In this document: piece by piece, positions 9,203-19,339 of the stretch
Layout of the letters: every line of letters begins with the position of its first letter
Position numbering within the stretch: the stretch's first letter is position 1
NCBI GenBank assembly: GCA_040904925.1
Contig: JBBDSP010000024.1
Span: 1-64,000 of the forward strand
Reading direction: 5' to 3'
Origin: Gracilimonas sp040904925
GTDB taxonomy: Bacteria; Bacteroidota; Rhodothermia; Balneolales; Balneolaceae
Length of the DNA: 64,000 bases
Notes under the pieces: model-generated
Told to the model about the DNA's origin: nothing
The model's database searches: none
What the model saw: only the letters and a program-made list of their open reading frames with translations
Translations under genes and position numbers: made by a program

Positions 9203-9709
9203 TCAGGATTCTTTGAGATCGGCGACTTTATTGTCGGCTTCTTTTCTGCGCTCACAAGCTTCTTTGTCAGTACAAGTTCCAAAAAAATGGAGCGAGTGCC
9301 CGTCAATATCCATATCGTGAATTTCAGAAAGCATGCGCTGGATCTCACCTACCCGCGGATCACAAAACTCAAGAACGTGACCGCATTCCCGGCATATAAT
9401 ATGATCATGTTGCTGATAAGCATAGGCTCGTTCATAATAATACTGACTTTTTCCAAACTGTTGGCGCTGAACCAATCCGCATTCAACCAAAAGGTCTAAT
9501 GTGTTATAAACGGTAGCCCTTGAAACCCTTGTGCCGGATTCTTTCATACGAAAGAAGATGTCGTCGGCATCAAAATGTCCATCGGCGGTATAGATCTCTT
9601 CTAGCACCATAAATCGCTCCGGTGTTTGCCGTTGATTACGTTCTTTGAGATAGGAACGAAATATCTCCTTTACTAAATTTACTGTATCTTCGTGCGCTGG
9701 GTGTGCCAT
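9203..9709 (-). CDS. Fur-family transcriptional regulator
   Basis: A 168-residue metal-responsive repressor. An N-terminal winged helix (about 20-95) includes the DNA-recognition segment SRATVYNTLDLLVECGLV. A C-terminal dimerisation/metal domain follows, with HDHIICRECGHVLEF and a second cysteine pair (GTCTDKEAC), which together fit the structural zinc site of Fur proteins. The acidic and histidine residues of the regulatory site are present, but I cannot tell Fur from PerR or Zur. It is monocistronic and divergent from the acyl-CoA ligase gene with a 118-bp gap that could hold its operator; I did not see a clear Fur box. Confidence 0.88.
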   Translation of the reverse strand: MAHPAHEDTVNLVKEIFRSYLKERNQRQTPERFMVLEEIYTADGHFDADDIFFRMKESGTRVSRATVYNTLDLLVECGLVQRQQFGKSQYYYERAYAYQQHDHIICRECGHVLEFCDPRVGEIQRMLSEIHDMDIDGHSLHFFGTCTDKEACERRKEADNKVADLKES

Positions 9710-9827
9710 AATACTCTTTTAATTTCCCCAAATATACGATTTGTAAAGTTGCTTATGAAACTCGTGCTTTTGATTTCAAGAGTATTATATTTCCCGCGGA
9801 GTTATACTTGGAATAAATCAGCTTATT

Positions 9828-11711
9828 ATGCCTGCAATCGTACCATTTGAAACACTTACCGAACTTTTTATAAATCTCTCAAAAAAATATGAGGGAACAG
9901 GTAAAAAACCATTTTACTATAAACCCACTCCGGATTCAGAGTACCAGCCTATAGACTGGGATCAGGTTACTGATGATGTGTATTCGCTCGCAGCCTATTT
10001 GATCGAGAGAGGTATTGAGAAAGGCGACCGCGTAGGAATCCTGAGTGAGAATAGGTATGAATGGGCAGCAGTTGACCTTGCAATTCAGCTGGTCGGAGCA
10101 ATAAATGTATCCTTATATACTACGCTTCCGGCTCACCAATGTGAGTATATCTTGAAGGACTCCGAGGCTAAATTATTTTTTGTTTCAACCGGACTTCAGC
10201 TTAAAAAAGCGATAGAAGTTTTTGATAACTGCAAAGACCTGAAAGAAGTGGTGGCTTTTGATGTTCCTAAATTGGAACACCTGATGGAAGAAGAGTATGT
10301 AAATATGTTAGACGACGTTCTCCTGGAAGGAGGGAAACATCTTGAAAAACACAAGAAAACCATTAATGAAAGAATTAAGATGGTTGAACCGGAAGATGTA
10401 GCAACGTTGATATATACATCAGGAACCACCGGTAAACCAAAAGGTGCCATGCTTACACATAATAATATTGTAAGTAACATTAAGGCTGTTACTTATCACG
10501 TTTATTGGGATGATACTGACAGGCTGCTTTCCTTTTTACCACTCTGCCATTCGTTTGAGCGTACAGCGGGTTATTATGCTATGATATCCGCCGGTGTAGA
10601 AATTTACTATGCTGAAAGTGTAGATACGGTTTCCAAAAATATGCCGGAAGCAAAACCAACCATCATGATAAGTGTACCCCGGCTTTTTGAGAAAATGTAT
10701 AATCTCATTGTGAAGAGTGTAGAAGAAGGAAGTGATGTTAAGAAAAAGATCTTCAACTGGGCGGTTGAGACCGGTGAAAAATATGCCAGTGGAAAACGTG
10801 GCTTCGTTTCATTACAAAAGAAAGTAGCTGATAAACTGGTTTTTGATAAGCTGAAAGAACGGACGGGCGGGCACGTACGATTATTTGTATCAGGTGGTGC
10901 TGCACTCCCCCCGGAGATTGACACGTTTTTCCAGTGCGCGGGAATGAATATTCTGCAGGGGTATGGCTTGACAGAAACGTCACCGGTAATGGCGGCCAAT
11001 AAACCCGGACAGGAAAAAGTAGGTGCGGTTGGGACTATTATTCAGGGGGTTACAGTTGCTATCCAAAGACTTGAGGATGGTAAAATTATAGCTGAGGTAA
11101 GCGGTGAAGACTATCCTACCAATGTTAGCTCAGAAGCAGGAGAGATCTTGTGTAAAGGCCCCAATGTGATGAAAGGATACTGGAATAATGAAGAGGCTAC
11201 TAAAGAAATGATCGATGATGATAACTGGCTGCATACCGGTGATGTGGGTAAGTTTGATGAAGGTTTCCTGAAGATCACGGATCGTATCAAACACATGATC
11301 GTTAATGCGGGAGGGAAGAATATTTATCCAGGCCCTATCGAAGATCTGTTTAAAACCAGCAAATGGATCGATCAGATCGTTGTTGTTGGTGAGGGCCAAA
11401 ATTACATGGCCTCGATCATTGTTCCTGATTTTGAAGCCGTTGCAAAATTTGCAAAGGATCAGGGACTTACTTTCAATGGAAATGAAGTACTGATCGAATT
11501 AGATGAAGTAAAAGATCTATATAAAAAAGAGTTGAGGAGCTTTTCCAAAGAATTAGCTTCCCATGAGAAGATCAGAGATTTCCGACTTGTTGCAAACGAA
11601 TTTACAGTTGAAACAGGAGAGATCACCCCAACACTGAAGGTTAAACGCCGTGTGATCGAAGATAAATACGGGCACCTGATCGACGATATCTTTAAAGATG
11701 ACAAAGATTAA
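9828..11711 (+). CDS. Long-chain acyl-CoA ligase (AMP-binding)
   Basis: A 627-residue member of the adenylate-forming superfamily that activates fatty acids to acyl-CoA through an acyl-adenylate. The AMP-binding P-loop TLIYTSGTTGKPKGAML is near residue 191, the YGLTETSPV motif near 382, LHTGDVG near 470 and IVNAGGKNIYPGPIE near 494. Length and the GxGKNIYP form match the FadD15/long-chain type of Bacteroidota and actinobacteria. It is a single gene followed by a shared bidirectional terminator. The exact chain length preference cannot be read from the sequence. Confidence 0.9.
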   Translation: MPAIVPFETLTELFINLSKKYEGTGKKPFYYKPTPDSEYQPIDWDQVTDDVYSLAAYLIERGIEKGDRVGILSENRYEWAAVDLAIQLVGAINVSLYTTLPAHQCEYILKDSEAKLFFVSTGLQLKKAIEVFDNCKDLKEVVAFDVPKLEHLMEEEYVNMLDDVLLEGGKHLEKHKKTINERIKMVEPEDVATLIYTSGTTGKPKGAMLTHNNIVSNIKAVTYHVYWDDTDRLLSFLPLCHSFERTAGYYAMISAGVEIYYAESVDTVSKNMPEAKPTIMISVPRLFEKMYNLIVKSVEEGSDVKKKIFNWAVETGEKYASGKRGFVSLQKKVADKLVFDKLKERTGGHVRLFVSGGAALPPEIDTFFQCAGMNILQGYGLTETSPVMAANKPGQEKVGAVGTIIQGVTVAIQRLEDGKIIAEVSGEDYPTNVSSEAGEILCKGPNVMKGYWNNEEATKEMIDDDNWLHTGDVGKFDEGFLKITDRIKHMIVNAGGKNIYPGPIEDLFKTSKWIDQIVVVGEGQNYMASIIVPDFEAVAKFAKDQGLTFNGNEVLIELDEVKDLYKKELRSFSKELASHEKIRDFRLVANEFTVETGEITPTLKVKRRVIEDKYGHLIDDIFKDDKD

Positions 11712-11740
11712 GGAAGCTGATATCTAAAATCATAGTGATA

Positions 11741-11770
11741 AAAAAAAGGCCTCAAATGAGGCCTTTTTTA
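11741..11770. terminator. Bidirectional terminator between convergent genes
   Basis: Stem aaaaaaggcctc (to 11753) pairs with gaggcctttttt (11758-11769) around an aaat loop. T-tracts lie on both strands, so it can end both the acyl-CoA ligase transcript and the S41 protease transcript. Confidence 0.88.
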
Positions 11771-11815
11771 GTAAATAGAACTTAGGACTTAATAAGGTGA
11801 AGATCGTTAGGGATC

Positions 11816-13720
11816 TTATTGCTGATTAAGGTCACCAAGGGTAGAAGCATCAGCTTTACCGCTTGCAACAGCTTCAAGTTTTGCAACAGCATCCCATAAG
11901 GTCATCGCCTTATCAAGTGTGGTATCAAAAATATCGTTGACGATAGGGTAGAAATACTCCATTCCCCATATTTGTCGCGCCAACTCAGCTTTCATTCTTC
12001 CTTCAAGCAGCCATGAAACATCTTCGAAGTGACCGGAGGGAACGAAGAGGGAGTCTTGTCTGAAATTTGGTGTTTCTACAGTATCAGAGATTACCATTCC
12101 CCGCTCTAATAGCAATGATTTCACTCCTTCAATTTGACTATCGTTCCACTCAAAGTTCTCACGGAAATTTTGGAAATCAGATTCCCATTCACTTCGGAAT
12201 TGATCTCCATTTTCATCTAAGAATGAGCGTACATAGTCGAATGAAGCACGTTCTCTAATGGCATAATTGAATACATATGCAGAAGTGGAAGTATCGCTTG
12301 GTACAATGAAATCAGGAACAATTCCGCCACCGCCATAAACAGTACGTCCGGCATCGGTAGTGTATTTCAATGAGTCAGGAATTCCTTCTACAAATTCCGA
12401 AGCATCTCCCATAGCATCATCTCTTCGGTAGATCTCATAAGCATATTCCTCACCGCCTTCAACAAAAGGCTTTTGGATCAAACGGCCGGAAGGGGTGTAG
12501 TAGCGTGAGATGGTAACACGAACACTGCTTTTGTCAACCAATTCATATTGTTGCTGAACAAGTCCTTTACCAAATGTTCTCTTACCTACTATGAGTCCGC
12601 GATCATGATCCTGAATGGCACCACTTACGATTTCGCTGGCGGATGCGGCTCCTTCATCAACTAAAACGATGACAGGCTTGTCTTTGTATTCTCCGTCTTT
12701 TCGTGAGAAATATTCACCGTTAAAACGGCTGTGCTTACTTTTTGTAGAAACCAGTTCGGTACCCTGAGGGAAAAACTCTTCGGCGATTGCAATGGCCTGA
12801 CTGAGATATCCCCCCGGATTTCCACGCAGATCCAATACAAGCCGTTCCATGCCCTCTTGCTTAAGTGTATCAGAGGCTTGCATGAATTCGTCGTGTGTGG
12901 TGGCTGCAAACCGATTTATCTTGATATATCCGGTCTGGTCATCAAGCATATAAGAAGCGTCCACCGTTGTTATGGGAATATCATCGCGGATGATGGTATA
13001 GTTGATCGGATCTTTAGTGTTTGGTCTTTGTATTGTGACTTTAACTTCAGATCCTTTTTCACCCCTTAGGCGTCTTAAGACCATTTCGTTGGTAAATCCT
13101 ACAGACGAAGTGTCTTCAATTTGAATGATACGATCTCCGGAGCGGATTCCAAGTTGTTCACTGGGTCCTCCTGAAATAGCAGTGATCACGGTAATGGTAT
13201 CTTGTATGATCTGGAACTGAACGCCGATTCCCTGGAATTTGCCTTCAAACTCTTCCTGAATTTGTTCATTGTCTTCAGCTTCTATATAAATGGAATGGGG
13301 ATCAAGGGTTGAGAACATTCCTTTTATTGCAGCTTCAGTGATCTTTGTCATATTCTCATCTTCACTGTTATTACTGACGTATAAATAAGCTTTTTCAAAG
13401 TTTGTGAAAGAGTCTCGAATTGAACTGATCTCAATTCCCTGAAAAGTAGTATCGATTGGGGTGCCATCGATCTCTAAAGTAGAGTCCTTAATAGCCTTCA
13501 CCATATACTTAATACTGGATCTGTACATTTGATTCAGGTCGGGTTCATTGTAATAGTTGGTTACAATGCTTCGCTGAGCCTGATGATATTTGGTCAGATT
13601 CTGTGTGTCATCATCAGTTGATTTTATGACCGGATCTATCCCGGAAAACCTGAGGACAGAAAGGATCAATAAAATTATAACGTTGGGATACAGTATTTTT
13701 TTTAAATGCATAAATATCAA
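11816..13720 (-). CDS. S41-family C-terminal processing protease
   Basis: A 634-residue periplasmic serine protease of the Ctp/Prc type, which trims or degrades envelope proteins from their C-termini. It has an N-terminal membrane anchor or signal (about 8-25) and an N-terminal helical region. A PDZ domain (about 150-235, GIGVQFQIIQDTI and GIRSGDRIIQIED) is followed by the S41 catalytic core with RLVLDLRGNPGGYL. The nucleophile Ser lies in GAASASEIVSGA near residue 360 and the general-base Lys in GKRTFGKGLVQQ near residue 384. A 150-residue C-terminal extension follows. The start could be 13720 or the internal ATG at 13711 (MHLKK). It is followed by the bidirectional terminator. Confidence 0.92.
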   Translation of the reverse strand: MIFMHLKKILYPNVIILLILSVLRFSGIDPVIKSTDDDTQNLTKYHQAQRSIVTNYYNEPDLNQMYRSSIKYMVKAIKDSTLEIDGTPIDTTFQGIEISSIRDSFTNFEKAYLYVSNNSEDENMTKITEAAIKGMFSTLDPHSIYIEAEDNEQIQEEFEGKFQGIGVQFQIIQDTITVITAISGGPSEQLGIRSGDRIIQIEDTSSVGFTNEMVLRRLRGEKGSEVKVTIQRPNTKDPINYTIIRDDIPITTVDASYMLDDQTGYIKINRFAATTHDEFMQASDTLKQEGMERLVLDLRGNPGGYLSQAIAIAEEFFPQGTELVSTKSKHSRFNGEYFSRKDGEYKDKPVIVLVDEGAASASEIVSGAIQDHDRGLIVGKRTFGKGLVQQQYELVDKSSVRVTISRYYTPSGRLIQKPFVEGGEEYAYEIYRRDDAMGDASEFVEGIPDSLKYTTDAGRTVYGGGGIVPDFIVPSDTSTSAYVFNYAIRERASFDYVRSFLDENGDQFRSEWESDFQNFRENFEWNDSQIEGVKSLLLERGMVISDTVETPNFRQDSLFVPSGHFEDVSWLLEGRMKAELARQIWGMEYFYPIVNDIFDTTLDKAMTLWDAVAKLEAVASGKADASTLGDLNQQ

Positions 13721-13843
13721 ATTACGTCAATTGCTTTAGGTAATAACCAAAATAATAGCGAATAGTTTCATTCCCAACGATTGTACTGAATAATGTAGTA
13801 TAGTACAATTCGTGAAAATAGAATTTTAACCTTTTTTGATGTT

Positions 13844-15253
13844 TTAGAGTATGTAATGACTTAAGTCCTTGTCTTTCACAATACCGGAAAGTTGTTTGTC
13901 CACATAAGCTTTGTCAATGGTGATCTCACCGGAATTTATATCATCGGGAACTGCAAAGAGAAGTTCATCAAACAAAGACGACATAATGGTGTGCAACCTT
14001 CTGGCTCCGATATTCTCTACCGAAGAATTTACTTCTGCTGCAATACGGGCTATTTCACGAATGGCATCTTCCTTGAATTCAATTCCCACGCCTTCAGTTT
14101 TCAGCATGGCAATATATTGTTTGGTGAGAGCATTCTTGGGCTTAGAGAGGATGTCTATGAAATCGTCCTCAGTTAAGGAAGTAAGTTCTACCCGGATAGG
14201 AAAACGGCCCTGCAATTCGGGAATAAGATCGGATGGCTTGGAAACATGAAATGCTCCTGAGCCGATAAAAAGAATATGATCGGTCTTAACGATTCCATGC
14301 TTGGTATTTACTGCACTTCCCTCAACAATAGGGAGAAGGTCACGCTGAACACCCTGTCGACTTACATCAGGCCCTCCTTTACCGCCGCTTCCGGATGAGG
14401 ACTCGGCGATCTTGTCAATTTCATCAATAAAAACGATGCCTTGTTTTTGAACTCTTTCAAGGGCTTCCTGTACCGCAGACTCATGGTCGATGAGTTTTTC
14501 AGCCTCTTCTTCAGTGAGGATCTCACGGGCTTCACTGATCGGCAGCTTTCGTTTTGATTTCTTAGCACCTTTACCCAGATTCCCAAGCATATCCTGAAGG
14601 TTGATCCCCATTTCTTCCATCCCTTGAGGACCAAAAACCTGCATCATCGGGCTTTTACTGGATTGCACTTCGATCTCAATTTCACGGTCTTCCAGTTCGC
14701 CGTTTCTTAGTTTTTCTCTGAAGCGGCTGCGGGTACGTTCATTTAGCTCTGAATCGCTCGCTTTCTGCGGATCAAAATCTTCTGAAGAGTTGCTGCTGTT
14801 AAAACCAACACCGGTTTTTTTAACAGGGGGGATAAGTATATCCAAAATTCGTTCTTCAGCTTTATGAGCTGCTTTTTCCTTCACACGATCCTGCATTTCC
14901 TTTTTCACCATACTGATGGCTACATCAGTAAGATCACGGATCATGGATTCCACATCACGTCCAACATAACCCACTTCAGTAAATTTGGAAGCCTCAACTT
15001 TCATAAAGGGAGCATGAGCTAGTCTTGCTAAACGCCGGGCGATCTCAGTTTTACCGACACCGGTCGGCCCGATCAGTAAAATATTATTTGGAATGATCTC
15101 TTCACGGATCTCTTCTTCAGCGTTTAATCTTCTCCAGCGATTTCTTAATGCAATAGATACCGATCTTTTGGCCGATTTTTGGCCTACAATGTATTTGTCT
15201 AATTCAGCAACAATTTGCTGTGGCGTCAAATTTTTCTCTTCAATAGTTAACAT
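13844..15253 (-). CDS. hslU: HslU, ATPase subunit of the HslUV protease
   Basis: AAA+ unfoldase that feeds substrates to HslV. It has LTPQQIVAELDKYIVGQ at the N-terminus, Walker A GPTGVGKTEIARRLA near residue 65, the GYVGRDVESMIRDL pore-loop segment, a charged I-domain (about 115-240), Walker B GIVFIDEIDKIA and the C-terminal LSHYIL tail that docks into HslV. I take the ATG at 15253 (MLTIEEKN, 469 residues), one base after the hslV stop. The ATG at 15265 would overlap hslV by 11 bp and add four residues. The I-domain holds a Ser/Asp-rich stretch but no sign of damage. Encoded just behind hslV as usual. Confidence 0.95.
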   Translation of the reverse strand: MLTIEEKNLTPQQIVAELDKYIVGQKSAKRSVSIALRNRWRRLNAEEEIREEIIPNNILLIGPTGVGKTEIARRLARLAHAPFMKVEASKFTEVGYVGRDVESMIRDLTDVAISMVKKEMQDRVKEKAAHKAEERILDILIPPVKKTGVGFNSSNSSEDFDPQKASDSELNERTRSRFREKLRNGELEDREIEIEVQSSKSPMMQVFGPQGMEEMGINLQDMLGNLGKGAKKSKRKLPISEAREILTEEEAEKLIDHESAVQEALERVQKQGIVFIDEIDKIAESSSGSGGKGGPDVSRQGVQRDLLPIVEGSAVNTKHGIVKTDHILFIGSGAFHVSKPSDLIPELQGRFPIRVELTSLTEDDFIDILSKPKNALTKQYIAMLKTEGVGIEFKEDAIREIARIAAEVNSSVENIGARRLHTIMSSLFDELLFAVPDDINSGEITIDKAYVDKQLSGIVKDKDLSHYIL

Positions 15254-15254
15254 A

Positions 15255-15803
15255 TCAGTCTTCAATTTCTAAAATCGTAATATTATGATTGGTGTAGATG
15301 TCGATATCGGCGGCTATGTTCAGGGCATCTTCAACGATCTGCCTGGAGGATAATTCTGGAGCATGTTTGACCATCGCCCGCGCAGCAGAAAGGGCATAAG
15401 AGCCACCGCTTCCGATCGTTGCAATTTCATCATCGGGTTCAATTACATCACCTTGCCCAGAGATAACAAGCGACTTATCATTATTCATAACAATGAGCAG
15501 AGCTTGTAACTTTTGAAGAAATTTATCTTTTCTCCATTCTTTGGCTAGCTCAACAGCAGCCCGCTCCATATTCCCATTATACTCATTGAGCTTCTCTTCA
15601 TATTTCTCAAACAAGGTAAAAGCATCAGCGGTAGATCCTGCAAAGCCGGCCAAGATCTTACCGTCATAGAGTTTCCGTACTTTTTTGACAGTACTTTTCA
15701 TTACGGTTTTATCCATAGTAGCTTGCCCGTCAGAACCAATGGCAGCTTTTCCGTTATGGATAACGCCTACCACGGTCGTTGCGTGTAATTCGGATAGATT
15801 CAT
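15255..15803 (-). CDS. hslV: HslV, peptidase subunit of the HslUV protease
   Basis: Threonine peptidase of the proteasome fold that forms the double-hexamer core of HslUV. The catalytic N-terminal Thr is exposed by processing, here after MNLSELHA (mature TTVVGVIHNGKAAIGSDGQ). GSGGSYALSAARAM near the C-terminus is also characteristic. I start at ATG 15803 (182 residues); an upstream start at 15851 would place 16 extra residues before this short propeptide. The GSDGQATMDKTVMK region holds the conserved Asp and Lys. Preceded by the RNase E/G gene (57-bp gap) and followed by hslU with 1-bp spacing. Confidence 0.95.
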   Translation of the reverse strand: MNLSELHATTVVGVIHNGKAAIGSDGQATMDKTVMKSTVKKVRKLYDGKILAGFAGSTADAFTLFEKYEEKLNEYNGNMERAAVELAKEWRKDKFLQKLQALLIVMNNDKSLVISGQGDVIEPDDEIATIGSGGSYALSAARAMVKHAPELSSRQIVEDALNIAADIDIYTNHNITILEIED

Positions 15804-15859
15804 ACGTAAATTTAATTTTAATAAGGTTGAACCGAGAAGAACAAAAACCAAGCCAAGAC

Positions 15860-17605
15860 TTACTTCGAGGACTTATAGTACTTAGAATTGCTTCTTCCGT
15901 TCGAATTGTCATTATTTCCTGACGTTCTGTTGGAATCACGGCGTTCCTTTTTGGAAATATCTAACCCTTCTTTGCTGCCTTTCCCGCTTTCAAGCTCAAT
16001 AAGTTCGCCTTCGCGCTCGAGTACGTCCTCAATAGATTCATCTCTCATCACTATGTCTGTGATATCTATATCAGAGCCAACCAGTGTCGCACGGAATTCA
16101 TTCATAGATACTGTTTCATCACCTATCAGCGAGATTTTGATGCGGAATTTAGCCATCCATTTCCAGCGAGTACTAAAAAGGCCTCTTGTCAGAACAGATT
16201 TGAGATATGGATTCACATATAGATCAACAGCACGATAGTTCGTGTTATGTTTGAATTTACTTAACCAGGTTTCAAGGTCGGTGAGGATAGTATCTTCGGT
16301 AACAACATTTCCGGAGCCGCCACAAACCGGGCAGACTTTGGAAACAGAATTAACCACACTTGGGCGAATACGCTGTCGCGTGATCTGGACCAATCCAAAG
16401 TCACTCATACCTATTACGTTGGTCTTGGCGGGATCTTTAATGAATTCTTTTTTGAGTTCATCATAGATCTTCTTGCGGTTTTTATCATCCCGAAGGTCAA
16501 TAAAGTCAACCACAATGATACCTCCGATATCTCGCAACCTAAGCTGTTTTGCGATCTCTCTCGCCGCTTCAAGGTTGGTTTTAAGGGAATTATCCTCTTG
16601 ACGTTTTTTAGCAGCGTAAGGGCCGGAGTTTACATCAACTACATACATAGCTTCTGTTTGCTCAAAGATAAGGTAACCACCTGATTTCATACGCACACGC
16701 GGACTGAAAATCGAATTCACGTCATGTGCGATCTTCATATAATCAAAAATATGTTCCTTGCCCTTGTATAGTTGCACATTGGGAACCATTTGAGGGGCGA
16801 TCTGAGTCACGTAAGATTTGATCTGTCGGTAAAGCTCAGGATCATCGATCAATACCCTGTCATAATTTTTTGCAAAAAGATCACGGATCAAACTTTCTGT
16901 CATATTCAGATCACGATACAGGAGGGAAGGGGGTTTGGCATCTTCCAGTTTATCTACGATCTGCTCCCATTTTTTGAGCACATTTCTAAGATCATCTTCC
17001 AGTGCTTTTTTATCCTGTCCTTGGGCAACCGTTCTTACGATTACTCCAAATCCGTCAGGAACCATATTGTTCAGTATTCCTTTCAAACGGCGGCGCTCTT
17101 TATAATGCCCGATCTTTTTAGATACAGCAATATAATCACCCATTGGGATCAAGACGAGGAAACGTCCTGCAATGGTTATATCAGTAGAAATTCGGGGACC
17201 TTTAGAACCGATCGGTTCCTTCACGATCTGAACCAAAAGCTTTTGTCCGGTTCGGAGGATCTTACCGGCAAGGATCTGCTTATCTATATTTGAAAGGTTT
17301 TCCTTATTCTGAATGTCTTTCTTAGCATTCCCGGGAATAGCTTCTTGTCCGTTCAGTTTGGTAATGTATTCATCGAGGTGATCACCGGCATCAGAAAAGT
17401 GCAAAAAGGCATCTTTGGGCGTACCCATATCAATAAAAGCAGCACGAATACCGCTTAATACCTTGTGTACTCTTGCTACATAAATATTACCAACAGTACG
17501 CTGGTTTTCTTCCGATTCTATGAATAGCTGCGCTAATTCGTTGTTCTCTAAAAGCGCGATACGGGTCTGATTGCCCGAAGAGTGTATAATAATTTGATTC
17601 TTCAT
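15860..17605 (-). CDS. rng: Ribonuclease E/G family protein
   Basis: Single-strand-specific endoribonuclease of rRNA maturation and mRNA decay. The 581-residue protein has an S1 RNA-binding insertion (about 37-125, VGNIYVARVHKVLSGIRAAFIDMG). The catalytic core contains the metal-binding Asp in YVVDVNSGPYAAKKR and DIGGIIVVDFIDLRDDKNR, and the zinc-link pair CPVCGGSG (about 420) joins subunits. It then has a C-terminal DNA-free tail that is Ser/Asn/Arg-rich (about 540-581). Length is nearer RNase G than E; Bacteroidota encode this single intermediate type. It has a long upstream gap, 17606-18070, that could be a leader. Confidence 0.9.
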   Translation of the reverse strand: MKNQIIIHSSGNQTRIALLENNELAQLFIESEENQRTVGNIYVARVHKVLSGIRAAFIDMGTPKDAFLHFSDAGDHLDEYITKLNGQEAIPGNAKKDIQNKENLSNIDKQILAGKILRTGQKLLVQIVKEPIGSKGPRISTDITIAGRFLVLIPMGDYIAVSKKIGHYKERRRLKGILNNMVPDGFGVIVRTVAQGQDKKALEDDLRNVLKKWEQIVDKLEDAKPPSLLYRDLNMTESLIRDLFAKNYDRVLIDDPELYRQIKSYVTQIAPQMVPNVQLYKGKEHIFDYMKIAHDVNSIFSPRVRMKSGGYLIFEQTEAMYVVDVNSGPYAAKKRQEDNSLKTNLEAAREIAKQLRLRDIGGIIVVDFIDLRDDKNRKKIYDELKKEFIKDPAKTNVIGMSDFGLVQITRQRIRPSVVNSVSKVCPVCGGSGNVVTEDTILTDLETWLSKFKHNTNYRAVDLYVNPYLKSVLTRGLFSTRWKWMAKFRIKISLIGDETVSMNEFRATLVGSDIDITDIVMRDESIEDVLEREGELIELESGKGSKEGLDISKKERRDSNRTSGNNDNSNGRSNSKYYKSSK

Positions 17606-18070
17606 TAAAATTCATCCTTTCCCGGAAGCCACTGAAGCCCTTGCAAACGAACCATCGCATTAATTTACGGTGCAAATTTAGTGCGGACTCATTATAGAGT
17701 TCAGAGTTGGAAGCAAACGGTCGAGCGGCTGCTTTGGGAATAATATCTGTTAAAATTGTTTTATTTGGGGATTCCGAAACGGAATCAGAAAAGAGGGTCT
17801 GCGTTAAGTCTGTAAGTAGTAATCCGCAGAAAAAGAAAAAATCGATGATAGCATCGTTACAATAGTTAGACAATGATGCCGTCAGGTTTCGTTTTTGATA
17901 TGTATTCTGTGCGTTATGCAATCGAAAATAGTTTAAAAAAGCTTGTTTTGGCCAATTTTTTCTTCAATCAATATAACTGTGAAACGCCATTAATGTAAAC
18001 GTTTATTTAGCTAATATTTGTAAGTAGGGAATAGTGAACAAGCAGTTACCTTGAAAGCTGAAACTCTTAT
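17606..18070. other. 465-bp gap between murA and the RNase E/G gene
   Basis: No convincing gene. A 144-codon open frame across 17487-17921 on the minus strand overlaps the RNase gene in another frame and looks like noise. The stretch lies upstream of the RNase E/G start, where its promoter and a possible untranslated leader would be. I see no strong hairpin or recognisable RNA family in it. Confidence 0.5.
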
Positions 18071-19339
18071 TTACTCTTCGTCCGCGCGTTTAATATCAGC
18101 TCCAACCGCACTCAGTTTATCTTCCAGAGATTCATATCCCCGGTCAAGGTGATAAATACGCAGTACTTCGGAAGTGTTTTCAGCCACCATTGCGGCTAAC
18201 ACAAGGCTTACACTTGCCCGGAGATCAGTACTCATAACTGAAGCACCGGTAAGTTGAGTTTTGCCTGAGATATGAACTGTATTCTTTTCTACTTCCATGT
18301 CAGCACCCAGGCGGGTGAGTTCCGGAACGTAGCTGAAGCGGTCAAAATAGACGGTGTCTGTAACTTTGGACTCTCCCTCGGCCTGAGTCATCATTGTGGC
18401 CCATTGTGCCTGAAGGTCAGTAGGGAAGCCGGGATATACCTCTGTTTTGATGGATACCGGCTTAAGTTTCTCCGGTGCTTTTACCTGAATGGTTGTCCCG
18501 TCTATTTCAACAGAAGCACCGGTTTTTCGGAGCTTCTCAGGAAAGCTTCCAAGATGATCGGGGTTACAGCCGGTAAGGGTAAGCTCATTTTCCGGATGCA
18601 TGGCCCCGGCGATCATAAATGTTCCCAACTCGATACGATCGGGGTCATTTGAAACTTCAATGCCTTCAAGTTCATCAACTGCTTTAACAGTGAGGGTATC
18701 TGTTCCAATGCCGGTGATATCGGCACCCATTTCAACCAAAAAGTTACAAAGTTGAACTACATCAGGTTCTTTTGCCGCATTTTGTATGGTGAATTTCTTT
18801 GTTTTAAGTACGGAAGCCAGCAAAAGGTTTACTGTTGCACCCACACTGCTTGGTTCCAGTTTGAAAGAACCGCCTTCCACTTTTTTCTCAGCTTTTGCGA
18901 TCACATATCCTTTCTCAAGCGAAATATCGATTCCCATAGCTTCCATCCCTTTCAGGTGAAGATCTACAGGGCGTGGTCCCCACGCACAACCGCCGGGCAG
19001 AGAAACCTTTGCGTATCCGTGCTTTCCAACTAAAGCACCAAGCATATAGAATGAGGCTCGCATCTTGCGAACAAGATCATAGGGAGCTTCCAGATGATTT
19101 ATATTTGTTGGATCCATTACCAGGGTATTTTCTTCTTCTTTGAAGTCAACCTTGGCTCCAACTACGCGAATTACATTATTGAAAGTGTAAATATCTTTCA
19201 GGCGCGGAATATTACGAAGGGTAGATGGGGAATTGCCAAGTAATGAGGCAGCCATCAAAGGCAGGGCCGCATTTTTAGAGCCACTGATCGGTATTGTTCC
19301 TTTTAATGGGGTGCCGCCTTTAATAATAAATTTATCCAA
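18071..19339 (-). CDS. murA: UDP-N-acetylglucosamine 1-carboxyvinyltransferase MurA
   Basis: First committed enzyme of peptidoglycan synthesis; it transfers enolpyruvate from PEP to UDP-GlcNAc in the cytoplasm and is the fosfomycin target. The 422-residue protein has the catalytic-loop cysteine in GGCAWGPRPVDLHLKG near residue 118, the N-terminal GGTPLKGTIPISGSKNAALP and the FPTDLQAQWATMMTQAEG segment. Cys at the loop predicts fosfomycin sensitivity. It overlaps the upstream biotin-carrier gene by 8 bp, so murA is the last gene of a three-gene operon starting at 20101. Confidence 0.95.
   Translation of the reverse strand: MDKFIIKGGTPLKGTIPISGSKNAALPLMAASLLGNSPSTLRNIPRLKDIYTFNNVIRVVGAKVDFKEEENTLVMDPTNINHLEAPYDLVRKMRASFYMLGALVGKHGYAKVSLPGGCAWGPRPVDLHLKGMEAMGIDISLEKGYVIAKAEKKVEGGSFKLEPSSVGATVNLLLASVLKTKKFTIQNAAKEPDVVQLCNFLVEMGADITGIGTDTLTVKAVDELEGIEVSNDPDRIELGTFMIAGAMHPENELTLTGCNPDHLGSFPEKLRKTGASVEIDGTTIQVKAPEKLKPVSIKTEVYPGFPTDLQAQWATMMTQAEGESKVTDTVYFDRFSYVPELTRLGADMEVEKNTVHISGKTQLTGASVMSTDLRASVSLVLAAMVAENTSEVLRIYHLDRGYESLEDKLSAVGADIKRADEE

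Noticed and set aside
17487..17921. A 144-codon open frame on the minus strand upstream of and overlapping the RNase E/G gene
   Set aside because: Part of it lies in another frame of the RNase gene, its composition is atypical and it shows no signal, motif or plausible start.
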